Positions 1 to 9,152 are shown, counted from the first letter of the stretch. The stretch: 64,000 nucleotides of DNA from JBBWZH01 sp035544115 (GCA_963714145.1 OY970235.1:8184001-8248000), one strand, 5' to 3'. Program-made: numbers and translations. Notes: generated from the sequence alone by a model not told the origin.

Positions 1-1
1 G

Positions 2-901
2 CCGGCTGAGCTGGTTCCGGCTGAGCGGGCGCCGGCTGAGTGGGTTCCGGCTGAGCCGCCGCCCGGGAGGCCGTCCATCGGGCCGGTCTGCGGCACGGCC
101 CGCCTCGGCCCGATCCCGTCCGCCGCCCCGGTCGGCCCCGGGCCCGCTGCCGGCGCTGGGTCCGCTGCCGGCGCTGGGCCCGTTGCCGGCGCTGGGCCCG
201 TTGCCGGCGCGGGGCCCGCCGCGGGCGCCGGGTCTGCCGCCGGCAGCTGGCCGGCGGCCGAGCCGCGCGCCGTCGCGGTGGCGACCCGGCCGGCGGCGGC
301 GCACCGGCCCCGGTTGCGGGTCAGCCGGACGATGCTCGGCGCGGCTCTGTTCGTGCTCGGCTTCACCGCGGTCTTCGTCGCCTACGGGACGTTCTTCGGC
401 ACCCTGGGGGCCCACCTGCTGCGGCACCAGGAGCTGGTCGAGCGGGTGCTCGGCGGCGTGGTCGTGCTGCTCGGGCTGGCGTTCCTGGGCCTGCTGCCGG
501 GGCTGCAACGGGAGGTCCGGTTCCACCGGCTGCCGGCGACCGGCCTGGTCGGCGCGCCGCTGCTGGGCGTGGTCTTCGGCCTGGGCTGGACGCCCTGCAT
601 CGGCCCGACCCTGGGCGCGGTGCAGACGCTGGCCTACTCCTCGGCCAGCGCCGGCCGCGGCGCGCTGCTGTCCGCGGCCTACTGCCTCGGCCTGGGGGTT
701 CCGTTCCTGCTTGCGGCGAGCGGGGTGCGCTGGCTGGCGGCGGGGCTGGGCGCGGTCCGCCGGCACACGATCTGGGTCACGTACGCCGGCGGTGGGCTGC
801 TGGTCGTGCTCGGCCTGCTGCTGGTCACCGGCGCCTGGGGGCACCTGATGAACGAGCTGCGTTCCTGGGTCGGCACGTCCGGGCTGGGGACCTCGCTGTG
901 A
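2..901 (+). CDS. ccdA: Cytochrome c biogenesis protein CcdA, 3' part
   Basis: This is the C-terminal part of a CcdA/DsbD-type membrane protein that passes reducing power across the membrane for haem c attachment. The frame is open from base 2 to the stop at 899-901, so the gene begins before the window. The hydrophobic core starts near base 326 and has about five membrane segments; GWTPCIGPTLGA carries the second conserved Cys-Pro helix of the family. The first helix with its partner Cys must lie upstream. Bases 2-320 encode an unusually long Pro/Ala/Gly loop with PAE-type and AGAGPV-type repeats. A GTG at 278 could be miscalled as the start but would remove the essential first helix. The stop overlaps the resB start (GTGA), so the two genes are translationally coupled. 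Confidence 0.85.
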   Translation, partial: PAELVPAERAPAEWVPAEPPPGRPSIGPVCGTARLGPIPSAAPVGPGPAAGAGSAAGAGPVAGAGPVAGAGPAAGAGSAAGSWPAAEPRAVAVATRPAAAHRPRLRVSRTMLGAALFVLGFTAVFVAYGTFFGTLGAHLLRHQELVERVLGGVVVLLGLAFLGLLPGLQREVRFHRLPATGLVGAPLLGVVFGLGWTPCIGPTLGAVQTLAYSSASAGRGALLSAAYCLGLGVPFLLAASGVRWLAAGLGAVRRHTIWVTYAGGGLLVVLGLLLVTGAWGHLMNELRSWVGTSGLGTSL

Positions 902-2958
902 CCACCACCGAGCCGGCCGCCGGGGTCGCCGGGGAAGCGGTCGCCGGCGAGGAGGCCGCCACCGCGCTGTCCACCCAGCCGGCCCCGCCGGACCGGGACG
1001 GCCGCCGGTACGTCGGCGTCACCGGCCGGCTGCGCCGCGGCTGGCGGCGGCTGACCAGCATGCGCACCGCGCTGATGCTGCTGTTCCTGCTGGCGCTCGC
1101 GGCCGTCCCCGGCTCGCTGCTGCCGCAGCGCCCGCTGAACCCGGCCAAGGTCGACCGCTACCTGGCCGAGCACGGCGCGCTCGGCCGCTTCCTGGACCGG
1201 CTCGGCGCGTTCGACGTGTTCGGTACGCCCTGGTTCGCCGCGATCTACCTGCTGCTGTTCATCTCGCTCATCGGCTGCCTGGTGCCGCGGATCCGGTTGC
1301 ACGCGCGGGCGCTGCGGTCCGCCCCGCCGGCCACGCCGCGGCGGCTCAGCCGGCTGCCCGAGTCGGCCCGGTACGAGCTGGCCGCCACCCCGGACGCCGC
1401 GGCGGCGGCCGCGCGGAAGGTGCTGCGCGGCTGGCGGGTGGTCGTCCGGGACGAGCCGGCCGGCGTCCGCACCGTCGCCGCCGAGCGCGGCTACCTGCGG
1501 GAGACCGGCAACCTGCTGTTCCACATCGCGCTGACCGTGCTGCTGGTCGGCGTCGCGGCCGGCCGGCTCTGGGGTTACCAGGGCACCGTGCTGGTCGAGG
1601 AGGGCAAGGGTTTCTGCAACAGCGTCGCCCTGTACGACTCGTTCCGGCCCGGCCGGCTGATCAACGGCAGCCTCACCCCGTTCTGCGTCGACAAGATGGA
1701 CAGCTTCACCGCGACGTACGAGGCGAACGGCACCCCGGCGCTGTTCCGCGCCGATATCGAGTACTCGGTCGGCATCGACGGCGCCGAGCGGCGCTACCCG
1801 CTGGAGGTCAACCACCCGCTGCGGCTCGACGGGGTGCGGGTCTACCTGGTCAGCCACGGCTTCTCGCCGCGGTTCACCGTGCGTACCCCGTCCGGCCAGG
1901 TGTTCAAGGACATCTCGGCACCGTTCCTGCCGCAGGACGGCCAGCTGCTGTCCGAGGGCGCGGTCAAGCTGCCGGACGCCCGCCCCAAACAGCTCGCGCT
2001 GTACGGCCTGTTCGCGCCGACCGCGGTGGCCGATGCGGCCGGCGTGGTGTCGTCCGCCTCGGCGCAGCCGATCGCGCCGGGCGTGGCGATCGTGGTCTAC
2101 CGCGGCGACCTGGGTCTCGACTCCGGCCGCCCGCAGTCGGTCTACACGGTGGACCAGACCCAGATCGACCGCGGCGCGCTGACCGAGGCGGGCCGGGCCA
2201 ACCTGGTCCCCGGCCAGGGCATCACCCTGGACGACGGCACCAAGATCAGCTTCGGCGGCTACCGGCAGTGGGCCACCATCCAGGTCTCCCGCGACCCGGG
2301 CCAGCGGATCGCGCTGGTCGCCGCCGGCGCCATCGTGCTCGGCCTGCTGCTGTCGCTGTCGGTCCGCCGGCGCCGGGTCTGGCTCCGGTTGACCCCGGCA
2401 CCCGAGGCCGGGAGCCCGGCCCGTACGGTCGTCGAAGTCGGCGGCCTAGCCCGGACCGACGCCGGCAGCTTCGGAACCGAATTCGGCAACCTGGTACGCC
2501 GGCTCTCGGCACCCGCCCGCCCGCCCGCACCGCCGCCCGCACCAGCGAAGCCGGAAACACCAGCCGAGCCGCCCGCGCCGGACCGCCCGGCGACGAAAGA
2601 CAAGCCCGCCGTACTGGACCAGGCGGCGGCGCTGGACGAGCCCGCGGCGCTGGGCCAGGCGGTGGTGCCGGACGAGCCGGACGCGCTGGCCGGGCCGGCA
2701 GCGCTGGACGAGCCGGGCGGACCGGCCCGGCAGGCGGTGACGGACGAGCCCGCGGTGCTGGGCCAGGGCGAGGCGCCGGACCAGCCGGCGACGCCGGACC
2801 AGCCGGCGGTGCTGGCCCGGCCGGCAGCGAAGGACGAGCCCGCCGTGCTGGACCAGGCGGCGGTGCCGGACGAGCCGGCGGTGCCGGACGAGCCGGCCGG
2901 GCTGGACGAGCCAGAGGCGCCGCAGGCGCCGGAAGGAAGGACTGACCGTGCCGATTGA
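898..2958 (+). CDS. resB: Cytochrome c biogenesis protein ResB (Ccs1)
   Basis: ResB with its CcsB partner carries haem across the membrane and ligates it to apocytochrome c (system II). The 686-residue protein has the family layout: two early membrane helices (about 56-76 and 110-130), a third at about 200-222, a large extracytoplasmic domain, and a last helix near 470-490. The ordinary protein ends near residue 540. Residues 540-686 are an added tail of imperfect repeats around DEPA, ALDEPA and VLDQAA, which is not part of the known family fold. GTG start in a GTGA overlap with ccdA; the 3' end overlaps ccsB by 11 bases, so ccdA-resB-ccsB form one operon. Confidence 0.9.
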   Translation: MTTTEPAAGVAGEAVAGEEAATALSTQPAPPDRDGRRYVGVTGRLRRGWRRLTSMRTALMLLFLLALAAVPGSLLPQRPLNPAKVDRYLAEHGALGRFLDRLGAFDVFGTPWFAAIYLLLFISLIGCLVPRIRLHARALRSAPPATPRRLSRLPESARYELAATPDAAAAAARKVLRGWRVVVRDEPAGVRTVAAERGYLRETGNLLFHIALTVLLVGVAAGRLWGYQGTVLVEEGKGFCNSVALYDSFRPGRLINGSLTPFCVDKMDSFTATYEANGTPALFRADIEYSVGIDGAERRYPLEVNHPLRLDGVRVYLVSHGFSPRFTVRTPSGQVFKDISAPFLPQDGQLLSEGAVKLPDARPKQLALYGLFAPTAVADAAGVVSSASAQPIAPGVAIVVYRGDLGLDSGRPQSVYTVDQTQIDRGALTEAGRANLVPGQGITLDDGTKISFGGYRQWATIQVSRDPGQRIALVAAGAIVLGLLLSLSVRRRRVWLRLTPAPEAGSPARTVVEVGGLARTDAGSFGTEFGNLVRRLSAPARPPAPPPAPAKPETPAEPPAPDRPATKDKPAVLDQAAALDEPAALGQAVVPDEPDALAGPAALDEPGGPARQAVTDEPAVLGQGEAPDQPATPDQPAVLARPAAKDEPAVLDQAAVPDEPAVPDEPAGLDEPEAPQAPEGRTDRAD

Positions 2959-4177
2959 TCCCGGCCAGGCGCACCTGTCGGACACGCTGTTCACCACCGC
3001 GATCGCCATCTACAGCGGCGCGCTGATCAGCTACTGCGCCGAGTACGCGTTCGGCCGCCGCGGCCGGATCGCCGAGACCTCAGCCGCGTTCGAGGCCGAA
3101 CGGGTGCTGCTGACCGCGTCGACCCCGGTCGCGGTCGGCGCCGGGTCGAGCCCGTCCGCCCCGGCGGCGGCCCCGACCGATCCGGCCCGTCCGACCGATC
3201 CGGCCCGTCCAGCGGACCCGACGGTGCCGGCTGCCGATCCAGGTTCCGACCGGGGATCCGCCGCCGGCCTGGCCGGGCCCGGCCGGGACGATCCGGCCGG
3301 CCGGGTCGGTCGGTCCGGTCGGGACGGCTCGTCCCGTCCGGTCGGCACGCCCGGCCCGGACGGCCCGCCGGACGAGGCGGCGGACGCCACCAGCGCGGCC
3401 AAGGCCGACCGGTTCGGCCTGCTCGGCCTCGCGCTGACCACACTCGGCCTGCTGGTGCACGCGGGTTCGGTGCTGCTGCGCGGCTTCGCGGCACACCGGG
3501 TGCCGTGGGGGAACATGTACGAGTTCTCCTCCGCGGTCGGCGTGGTCGCGGTCGCGGTGTTCCTGATCGTGCTGATCCGGCAGCCGCAGCTGCGCTATCT
3601 CGGCATGTTCGTGATGCTGCCGGTGATCATCCTGATGTTCCTGGCCGGCACCGTGCTGTACGCGAAGGCCGCGCCGCTGGTCGCCGCGCTGCGCTCGTAC
3701 TGGCTGGCCATCCACGTCACCGCCGCGATCCTGGCCACCGGCATCTTCATGGTCAGCTTCGTGGCCACCGTGCTCTACCTGGTGCGGGACCGGTGGGACC
3801 GGATGGTCGCCGCCGGCCGGCAGCCCACCCGGTTCCCGGCCACCCTCGGCTGGCGGCTGCCCGAGGCCGAGGTGCTGGACCGGGTCGCCTATCGCACGGT
3901 CGCGTTCGGCTTCCCGATCTGGACGTTCGGCATCATCGCCGGCGCGATCTGGGCCGAGGCCGCCTGGGCCCGCTACTGGGGCTGGGACCCGAAGGAGACC
4001 TGGGCGTTCATCGCCTGGGTCATCTACGCCTGCTACCTGCACGCCCGGGCCACTGCGGGCTGGCGTGGCAGCAAGGCGGCCTGGATCAACCTGCTCGCCT
4101 TCGGCGCGATGATCTTCAACCTGTTCGTCGTGAACATCGTCATCTCCGGGCTGCACTCGTACGCCGGGCTGAGCTGA
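2948..4177 (+). CDS. ccsB: Cytochrome c biogenesis protein CcsB/ResC
   Basis: This is the haem-handling partner of ResB, a polytopic CcsA/ResC protein of 409 residues. The haem-binding WWD-type signature is clear at about residues 344-352 (WGWDPKETW), followed by two more membrane helices. Conserved His residues are visible in HAGSVLLRG and AIHVTAAI. Between the first helix (about 10-33) and the second (about 155) there is an insert of roughly 90 residues rich in DPARP, GRSGRDG and similar repeats, longer than in usual family members. The GTG start lies inside the end of resB. It is the last gene of the cytochrome c maturation operon. Confidence 0.92.
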   Translation: MPIDPGQAHLSDTLFTTAIAIYSGALISYCAEYAFGRRGRIAETSAAFEAERVLLTASTPVAVGAGSSPSAPAAAPTDPARPTDPARPADPTVPAADPGSDRGSAAGLAGPGRDDPAGRVGRSGRDGSSRPVGTPGPDGPPDEAADATSAAKADRFGLLGLALTTLGLLVHAGSVLLRGFAAHRVPWGNMYEFSSAVGVVAVAVFLIVLIRQPQLRYLGMFVMLPVIILMFLAGTVLYAKAAPLVAALRSYWLAIHVTAAILATGIFMVSFVATVLYLVRDRWDRMVAAGRQPTRFPATLGWRLPEAEVLDRVAYRTVAFGFPIWTFGIIAGAIWAEAAWARYWGWDPKETWAFIAWVIYACYLHARATAGWRGSKAAWINLLAFGAMIFNLFVVNIVISGLHSYAGLS

Positions 4178-4286
4178 TCCAGGGCGTTCGGTCGGCGAGG
4201 CGAAGAGATCGAACGACACGCAGTGGCCCCGGTTAACTACGCTTCGCCTACGCTGGTACCGAGGGAGGAAATCCGGAGGAGGAGCT

Positions 4287-4313
4287 GTGGTCGCTATCGG
4301 TCGGAAGCCGTGA
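4287..4313 (+). CDS. 8-codon leader ORF coupled to the ATPase gene
   Basis: A GTG codon at 4287 sits just after the strongest Shine-Dalgarno sequence nearby (GGAGGAGGAG, 4275-4284). It opens an ORF encoding only VVAIGRKP. Its TGA (4311-4313) overlaps a GTG (4310-4312) in frame with the long ATPase ORF. This suggests ribosomes load on the leader and restart into the long gene. What is seen is the SD spacing and the 4-base overlap; translation itself is inferred. Alternatively the long gene starts at GTG 4223 and this ORF is chance. Confidence 0.4.
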   Translation: MVAIGRKP

Positions 4314-7300
4314 GCCCGCGACGGCACGGGTCCGATGACGAGCGCGACTCCGATTCCGGTCTCGCCGACGCGCTGGCCCGCTGGGACACTGCGCAGCACA
4401 TGATGCGGATGCCGGACAAGCCCGGTACCACCGGCCCGGCTGACCTCCCGGCCGAGCCGCCGGGCAGCCCCGCCTCCTGGACCCTGCCGGCCGATCAGCC
4501 ACACGAGCCGGGGCAGCCCTGGCGCCCGGCCGCGCCGGGCAGGTCGTCCGGGCCGCCGCCCCGGGCCGCGGCGTCCGCCGCCGAGCCGTCCTACCCGACC
4601 CGCCGTCCTGGCGAGGGTTCACCCCCGCTGCCACCAGCACCGCCGACCCTTGACTCCTGGGAGGCTGTCCTGTCCGCTGACCAGCGCGCCGGATCCGCTA
4701 CCGACCCCTGGGTCCGCCGAGCGGATCTGCCCGCCGTCGAGCCGCACAGCGACGCCGCGGACCTGGATCGGGACGAGACATCCAGCCACCGCAGCGGCAC
4801 CTCCGAACCTCCCGGCAACGGCCACCGCACCGCTCCCGCCGCCGACACCCCCGATCGGGCCGCTGGCGGGTCCGCCGAAGCCGGCTCGCCCCGTACCGAC
4901 ACAGGTGCGCCCGACCGGCCCGGCAACGGCCGGCCCGCGCCGGCCGCGGCCGATGCCGCCGAACCGGGCGGTAGCCAGCCAGAGCCGGCCGGCTCACGAT
5001 CCGACGAAGGCCGGTCCGACCCGGCCGGTTCCGGCGACTCCGCCCCTGGCTGGTCGGCCGACGACGGTGGGCCCGGCTGGCCGCCGCAGGCTGTCGCCGG
5101 CGCCGCCAACCTGGGCGCCCGCCAACCCGAGCCGCCCCGCACACCGTCCGACGACCTGTCCGGTCCGGCCCGTTCGCGGTTGGACGACGATCTGTCTGGT
5201 TCGGCCCGCCCGGGGTCGGATGACGATCTGTCTGGTCCGGCCCGCTCGCGGTTGGACGACGATCTGTCTGGTCCGGCCCGCTCGGGGTCCGGCGAAGGCC
5301 GGTCCGGGCCGGCCGGCTCTGGCGATTCCGCGCCTGGCTGGTCGGCCGATGACGGTGGGTCTGGCTGGCCGGCCCCGGCTGTGGCCGGCGTCGCGGACGC
5401 CGCCAACCTGGGCGCCCGCCAACCCGAGCCGCCCCGCTCGCCGTCCGACGACGACGGCCGGTCCGACGCCGCCCGGTCCGGCGAAGGCCGGTCCGACCCG
5501 GCCGGTTCCGGCGATTCCGGGCCCGGCTGGTCGGCCGATGACGGTGGCCCCGGCTGGTCGGCCGCCCCGGCGGGCGAGGCAGCGGCTGAGTCGGCCTGGC
5601 CGGCCGCGGCGCCCGGTTGGGCCGCCGCCGAGGACACTGGCGGCGGGCAGCGCGCCCCGTGGGAGAACGCCTGGCCGCCGGCGCCGGCGGAGCAGTCCTG
5701 GCCGGCCGCGGCGCCAGCCGAGCCGACCTGGTCGAACACCTGGACGCCGGCCGAGCCGGGCGGCCCGGGCGGCGACCAGCCAGCCGGCGCGTGGCCCGGC
5801 CAGCCGGCCGAGCAGCCGCCAGCTGGCGGCTGGCCCCCGGCGCAGTCCTGGCCGGAGGGTCCGCCCGGAGCGCCGCCGCCGGCGCAGCCCTGGGCCGGGT
5901 ACCCGCCCGGCCCGCCGGCACCGCCACCCGGCCAGCCGGGGGAGCCGCTGAGCGACGACTCCTGGCTGGCGCACCTGCGCGGCGAGGGTGACCCGCCGCC
6001 GTCCGTCCCGGCCTGGGGTGGGCCCGGCCCGGACGATCGCACCGGCCAGCCCGAACCACCGCCGGCCTGGCCCGGCGAGCCGCCGGGCTACCCACCCGCG
6101 CCGTACCCGCCGCCGGGCGGCTATCCCCAGTCTGGTCCCGGGTATACCCCGCCGGGGTATCCACCGCAGCCGTACGGCCAGCCCGGCGCGCAGTACCCGC
6201 CGCCCGGCTACCCCCAGCAACAGCCCGGCCAGTACCCGCCCGGTCCGCCGCCCGGCGCCGCAGGCAGCGCCTACCCCGGCTACCCGGCCGCCGCCGACCA
6301 GCCGCCACCCCACCCGTACCCGAGCCCGCCGGCCGGCCCCTACCCAGGCGGCTATCCGGCAGGCCCAGCACCGGACGCCTACCCCGGCTCCGGCGCCTAC
6401 CCGGCGGCTCCGCCCGGTGCGCCCGGGGGCTACCCGGCGCCCCCGTCCGACCAGCTCTCCGGTTCGGCCGCGGAGTCGTACCCGGGCGCCTCAGCTGCCT
6501 ACCCGGCGTCCCCGTCCGACCAGCCGTCCGGTTCGGCCGGGCAGCCGTATCCCGGCGCCGCTTCCGGCGACCACCCGTCGGGCTCGGTGCCGGCGGCGTA
6601 CCCCGGCCCCGCCTCGGGTGCCTACCCGGCGTCGTCGGCGGACCAGCCGCCGGACCGGCCGGAGGCGTACCCGGGCCCTGCTTCCGGTGGCTTCCCGGCG
6701 GTGGCGTTCGACCAGCCGGCTGGGTCGCCGCCCGAGGCGTACACCGGCCCCGGCTCCGGTGCCGTCCCGGCATCCGCGGCCGAGTCGTACTCCGGCCCGC
6801 CGTCAGGCGGCTACCCGGCCGCGCCGGCCGAGGCCTATCCAGGCCAGCCGTCCGGTGCCTACCCGGCTGGTCCGGGTGGTGCGCCGGAGGAGGCCTACCC
6901 GCCGGCCGACCAGGCCAGCGGCTACCTGCCCGGCCCGGCCGGCAGTCCGTTCGGTGACTACCCGGCCGGTGGCTACCAGGCAGGCACCAGCGAGCAGTCA
7001 GCCGGCCAGGAGGCCGGGGCCCAGCCCGGATATCAACCCGGCCCGGCCGCGGGCCAGCCCGGCTACGGGCCGGGCTATCCCGGCCAGCAGCCCGCTGCCG
7101 GCTATCCCGGCTACCCGCCGGCCGGCGGCTACCAGCCCGACCAGCGCCCAGCCGAGGGCTACCCCGGCTACCCGCCCGGCCCGTACCAGGGCCAGCCGGC
7201 CGGCTACGGCCAGCAGCAGTACCCGCCGGCCGGCTACGGCGCCCCACCGGGCTACGCCCAACCCGGTGCTCCGCCGCCGGCAGCGGACCGGCGCGCACCG

Positions 7301-8287
7301 ACCGTGGACGAGCTGACCGCGCAGTCGCTGCTCCGGCAGCGCCGGCCGACGCCGCAGCAGGGCTGGCGGCGGGCGCTGTACACGTTGTCCGCGCACGCGG
7401 TGAACCCGGGCCGGTCGCCGGCCGAACAGCGCCGGCAGCAGTTGGTGCGGCGGGCCACGGTGCCGGTGCACGGCTGCTACCGGCTGGCCGTGATCAGCCT
7501 GAAGGGCGGCGTCGGCAAGACCACGATGGCGGTCTGCCTTGGCGCCACGCTCGCCTCGCTGCGCGGCGACCGGGTCATCGCGGTGGACGCGAACCCGGAC
7601 CGCGGCACCCTGTCCGGCAAGATCCCGCTGGAGACCGTGGCCACGGTCCGGAACCTGCTCAACGACGTGGACCAGATCCACCACTACTTCGACGTCCGGC
7701 GCTACACCTCACAGTCCGCGGACCGGCTCGAGGTGCTGGCCTCGGAGAGCGACCCGGCCGTCTCGATCGCGTTCAGCGAGGAGGACTACCGGACCGTCGC
7801 GTCGATGCTGGAGCGGTTCTACAACATCGTGCTGACCGACTGCGGCACCGGCCTGCTGCACTCGGCGATGGCCGGGGTGCTCGACCTGGCCGACCAGATC
7901 GTGCTGGTGAGCTCCGGGTCGGTGGACGGCGCCCGCAGCGCCAGCGCCACCCTGGACTGGCTCGAGGCGCACGGCCACGGCGACCTGGTCCGTGGCTCGG
8001 TGGCGGTGATCAATTCGGTGCGGCCCAAGTCCGGCGGCGTCGACCTGGACAAGCTGGAAGCGCACTTCGCCGCCCGCTGCCGTGCGGTCACCCGTACCCC
8101 GTACGACCCGCACCTGGAGGAGGGCGCCGAAGTCGACCTGGCCGAGCTGCGTCCGGAGACCAGGGCCGCCCTGCTCGAGTTCGCCGCCGCCGTCGCCGAC
8201 GGCTTCCCCCGGGAGACCGCCCCCGGTGTCCCCGCGCCGGAGGAGCCGGCCCAAGCCGACGCCCCACCGCCCCCGCCGGACGCCTGA
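4310..8287 (+). CDS. EspI-like MinD/ParA-family ATPase with giant Pro/Gly-rich N-terminus
   Basis: The last 300 residues are a P-loop ATPase of the MinD/ParA class: deviant Walker A KGGVGKTT (near residue 1065), VIAVDANPDRG as the following strand, and NIVLTDCGTG as the Walker B region. The first 1000 residues are low-complexity: three long copies of a block containing GDSAPGWSADDGGPGW (about 4990-5540), a nested 13-residue DDLSGPARS repeat, then many GYP/PGQ motifs (about 6060-7260). The layout of a proline-rich N-terminus, a short conserved linker (NPGRSPAEQRR) and a MinD domain resembles mycobacterial EspI, but no type VII secretion genes are present. Start chosen at GTG 4310 because it overlaps a leader ORF with a strong SD; GTG 4223 is an in-frame alternative. 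Function is unknown; a positioning or secretion-linked ATPase is likely. Confidence 0.8.
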   Translation: MSPRRHGSDDERDSDSGLADALARWDTAQHMMRMPDKPGTTGPADLPAEPPGSPASWTLPADQPHEPGQPWRPAAPGRSSGPPPRAAASAAEPSYPTRRPGEGSPPLPPAPPTLDSWEAVLSADQRAGSATDPWVRRADLPAVEPHSDAADLDRDETSSHRSGTSEPPGNGHRTAPAADTPDRAAGGSAEAGSPRTDTGAPDRPGNGRPAPAAADAAEPGGSQPEPAGSRSDEGRSDPAGSGDSAPGWSADDGGPGWPPQAVAGAANLGARQPEPPRTPSDDLSGPARSRLDDDLSGSARPGSDDDLSGPARSRLDDDLSGPARSGSGEGRSGPAGSGDSAPGWSADDGGSGWPAPAVAGVADAANLGARQPEPPRSPSDDDGRSDAARSGEGRSDPAGSGDSGPGWSADDGGPGWSAAPAGEAAAESAWPAAAPGWAAAEDTGGGQRAPWENAWPPAPAEQSWPAAAPAEPTWSNTWTPAEPGGPGGDQPAGAWPGQPAEQPPAGGWPPAQSWPEGPPGAPPPAQPWAGYPPGPPAPPPGQPGEPLSDDSWLAHLRGEGDPPPSVPAWGGPGPDDRTGQPEPPPAWPGEPPGYPPAPYPPPGGYPQSGPGYTPPGYPPQPYGQPGAQYPPPGYPQQQPGQYPPGPPPGAAGSAYPGYPAAADQPPPHPYPSPPAGPYPGGYPAGPAPDAYPGSGAYPAAPPGAPGGYPAPPSDQLSGSAAESYPGASAAYPASPSDQPSGSAGQPYPGAASGDHPSGSVPAAYPGPASGAYPASSADQPPDRPEAYPGPASGGFPAVAFDQPAGSPPEAYTGPGSGAVPASAAESYSGPPSGGYPAAPAEAYPGQPSGAYPAGPGGAPEEAYPPADQASGYLPGPAGSPFGDYPAGGYQAGTSEQSAGQEAGAQPGYQPGPAAGQPGYGPGYPGQQPAAGYPGYPPAGGYQPDQRPAEGYPGYPPGPYQGQPAGYGQQQYPPAGYGAPPGYAQPGAPPPAADRRAPTVDELTAQSLLRQRRPTPQQGWRRALYTLSAHAVNPGRSPAEQRRQQLVRRATVPVHGCYRLAVISLKGGVGKTTMAVCLGATLASLRGDRVIAVDANPDRGTLSGKIPLETVATVRNLLNDVDQIHHYFDVRRYTSQSADRLEVLASESDPAVSIAFSEEDYRTVASMLERFYNIVLTDCGTGLLHSAMAGVLDLADQIVLVSSGSVDGARSASATLDWLEAHGHGDLVRGSVAVINSVRPKSGGVDLDKLEAHFAARCRAVTRTPYDPHLEEGAEVDLAELRPETRAALLEFAAAVADGFPRETAPGVPAPEEPAQADAPPPPPDA

Positions 8288-8309
8288 GGCTCAGCCGAAC
8301 CCGGCCGAA

Positions 8310-8330
8310 AAACCCGGCCCGGCCGGGTTT
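8310..8330 (+). terminator. Rho-independent-type hairpin after the ATPase gene
   Basis: Perfect 10-bp inverted repeat (AAACCCGGCC/GGCCGGGTTT) with a 1-base centre, 23 bases after the stop codon, A-rich on one side and ending in TTT. It should stop transcription from the ATPase gene and, read on the other strand, from the small membrane-protein gene. Confidence 0.7.
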
Positions 8331-8434
8331 GGCGTGCATTGAGGCCGGGCATCCTGGGGGACGCCCGGCCTCCACGGCCGGTCAGCCTCAGCCGGTCACA
8401 CAGCCGGTCAACTCAGCCAACGGGCGGAAAGGGC

Positions 8435-8611
8435 TCAGCTCGGGTCGTCGTCCCGGCGGCGGGTGCGGCGGTCGAGCTCACGCAGGAAATCCGGATCGTC
8501 GTCGGGTGCGAGCACCCGGGTGCGCGGTATCGGGGCGGTGCGGCGGTTCGCCGCCAGGCGGCATAGCCCGATGATCAGGCCGAGGACAACGAGGATGAGG
8601 ACGACTGCCAC
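8435..8611 (-). CDS. Small single-pass membrane protein with APDDDPDFL motif
   Basis: A 58-residue protein: one N-terminal membrane helix (about residues 2-20), a basic stretch, then RVLAPDDDPDFLRELDRR and an acidic/basic tail. The motif recurs in the neighbouring PLDc_N protein at 8688-9152 (APDDDPEFLAGLGRR), so the two tails are probably related. The GTG start at 8611 is preferred over the longer open frame. TACTCT lies 6 bases upstream with no Shine-Dalgarno sequence, and CCGACA lies 17 bases before that, the pattern of a leaderless transcript. Function is not known; a membrane scaffold or partner role is inferred from the shared tail. Confidence 0.6.
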   Translation of the reverse strand: MAVVLILVVLGLIIGLCRLAANRRTAPIPRTRVLAPDDDPDFLRELDRRTRRRDDDPS

Positions 8612-8687
8612 CCGTTCAGAGTAACGGTTCGTTGAGCCGATGTCGGCCAACGGGCACTCCAGGAGTACAGCCGGCCGCAGGTAGTGA

Positions 8688-9152
8688 TCATCGGCCGGCT
8701 TCGTCCGGGGGCCCAGAACTATCCTCACCGGTGTCTTTCCGGCGTAGTTCCTCCTCGCGCCGGCGCAGATCGGCCTCCCACTGGTCCAGTAATTCTTTGT
8801 GCTCGTCGTTCGCCCGCCGCCCCAGCCCGGCCAGGAACTCCGGGTCGTCGTCCGGCGCCGGCTTGCCGGACCGTCCGGTGCCGGTGGTCGGCCGGGTCCA
8901 GCTCGACCAGGAGTCGTACCGACCGGTCGGCCGGGACCGGCCGGCGGGCGGCCGCTGGGTGCCGCGCCGGGGCCGGCCGAACAGCAACCAGAGCACCGCG
9001 CCCACCTCGAAGGTGAGCAGCACGATGAACACCCAGGCTACTTTCGGCAGCGACCGCACCTCGGCCTGGTCCGTGCTGATCGCGTCCAGCAGGCAGTAGA
9101 GCCAGAGGGCCAGCATGATGACGAAGAAAATCCCGCCGAACCGAAGCAACAT
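8688..9152 (-). CDS. PLDc_N-domain two-helix membrane protein
   Basis: A 154-residue protein. The N-terminus (two helices, about residues 5-23 and 36-60, with WLYCLLDA between and VAWVFIVLL in the second) matches the PLDc_N domain, found alone or in front of cardiolipin synthases; no phospholipase catalytic HKD motif is present. A Pro/Arg-rich linker follows, then APDDDPEFLAGLGRR and a charged probable coiled coil rich in Glu and Arg (about 115-140). ATG start with GGAAGGGAG about 6 bases upstream. It is divergent from the ubiD gene. The shared tail motif ties it to the 58-residue neighbour. Role unknown. Confidence 0.75.
   Translation of the reverse strand: MLLRFGGIFFVIMLALWLYCLLDAISTDQAEVRSLPKVAWVFIVLLTFEVGAVLWLLFGRPRRGTQRPPAGRSRPTGRYDSWSSWTRPTTGTGRSGKPAPDDDPEFLAGLGRRANDEHKELLDQWEADLRRREEELRRKDTGEDSSGPPDEAGR

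Noticed and set aside
679..1857. 392-codon minus-strand frame over resB
   Set aside because: Shadow ORF without recognisable protein sequence; resB on the plus strand is certain.
4223..4309. GTG 4223 as start of the ATPase gene
   Set aside because: Possible but lacks an SD; the GTG at 4310 has a coupled leader with a strong SD. Kept as an alternative.
4990..5540. Possible CRISPR or mobile repeat array
   Set aside because: The repeats are in frame and encode a continuous low-complexity protein region.
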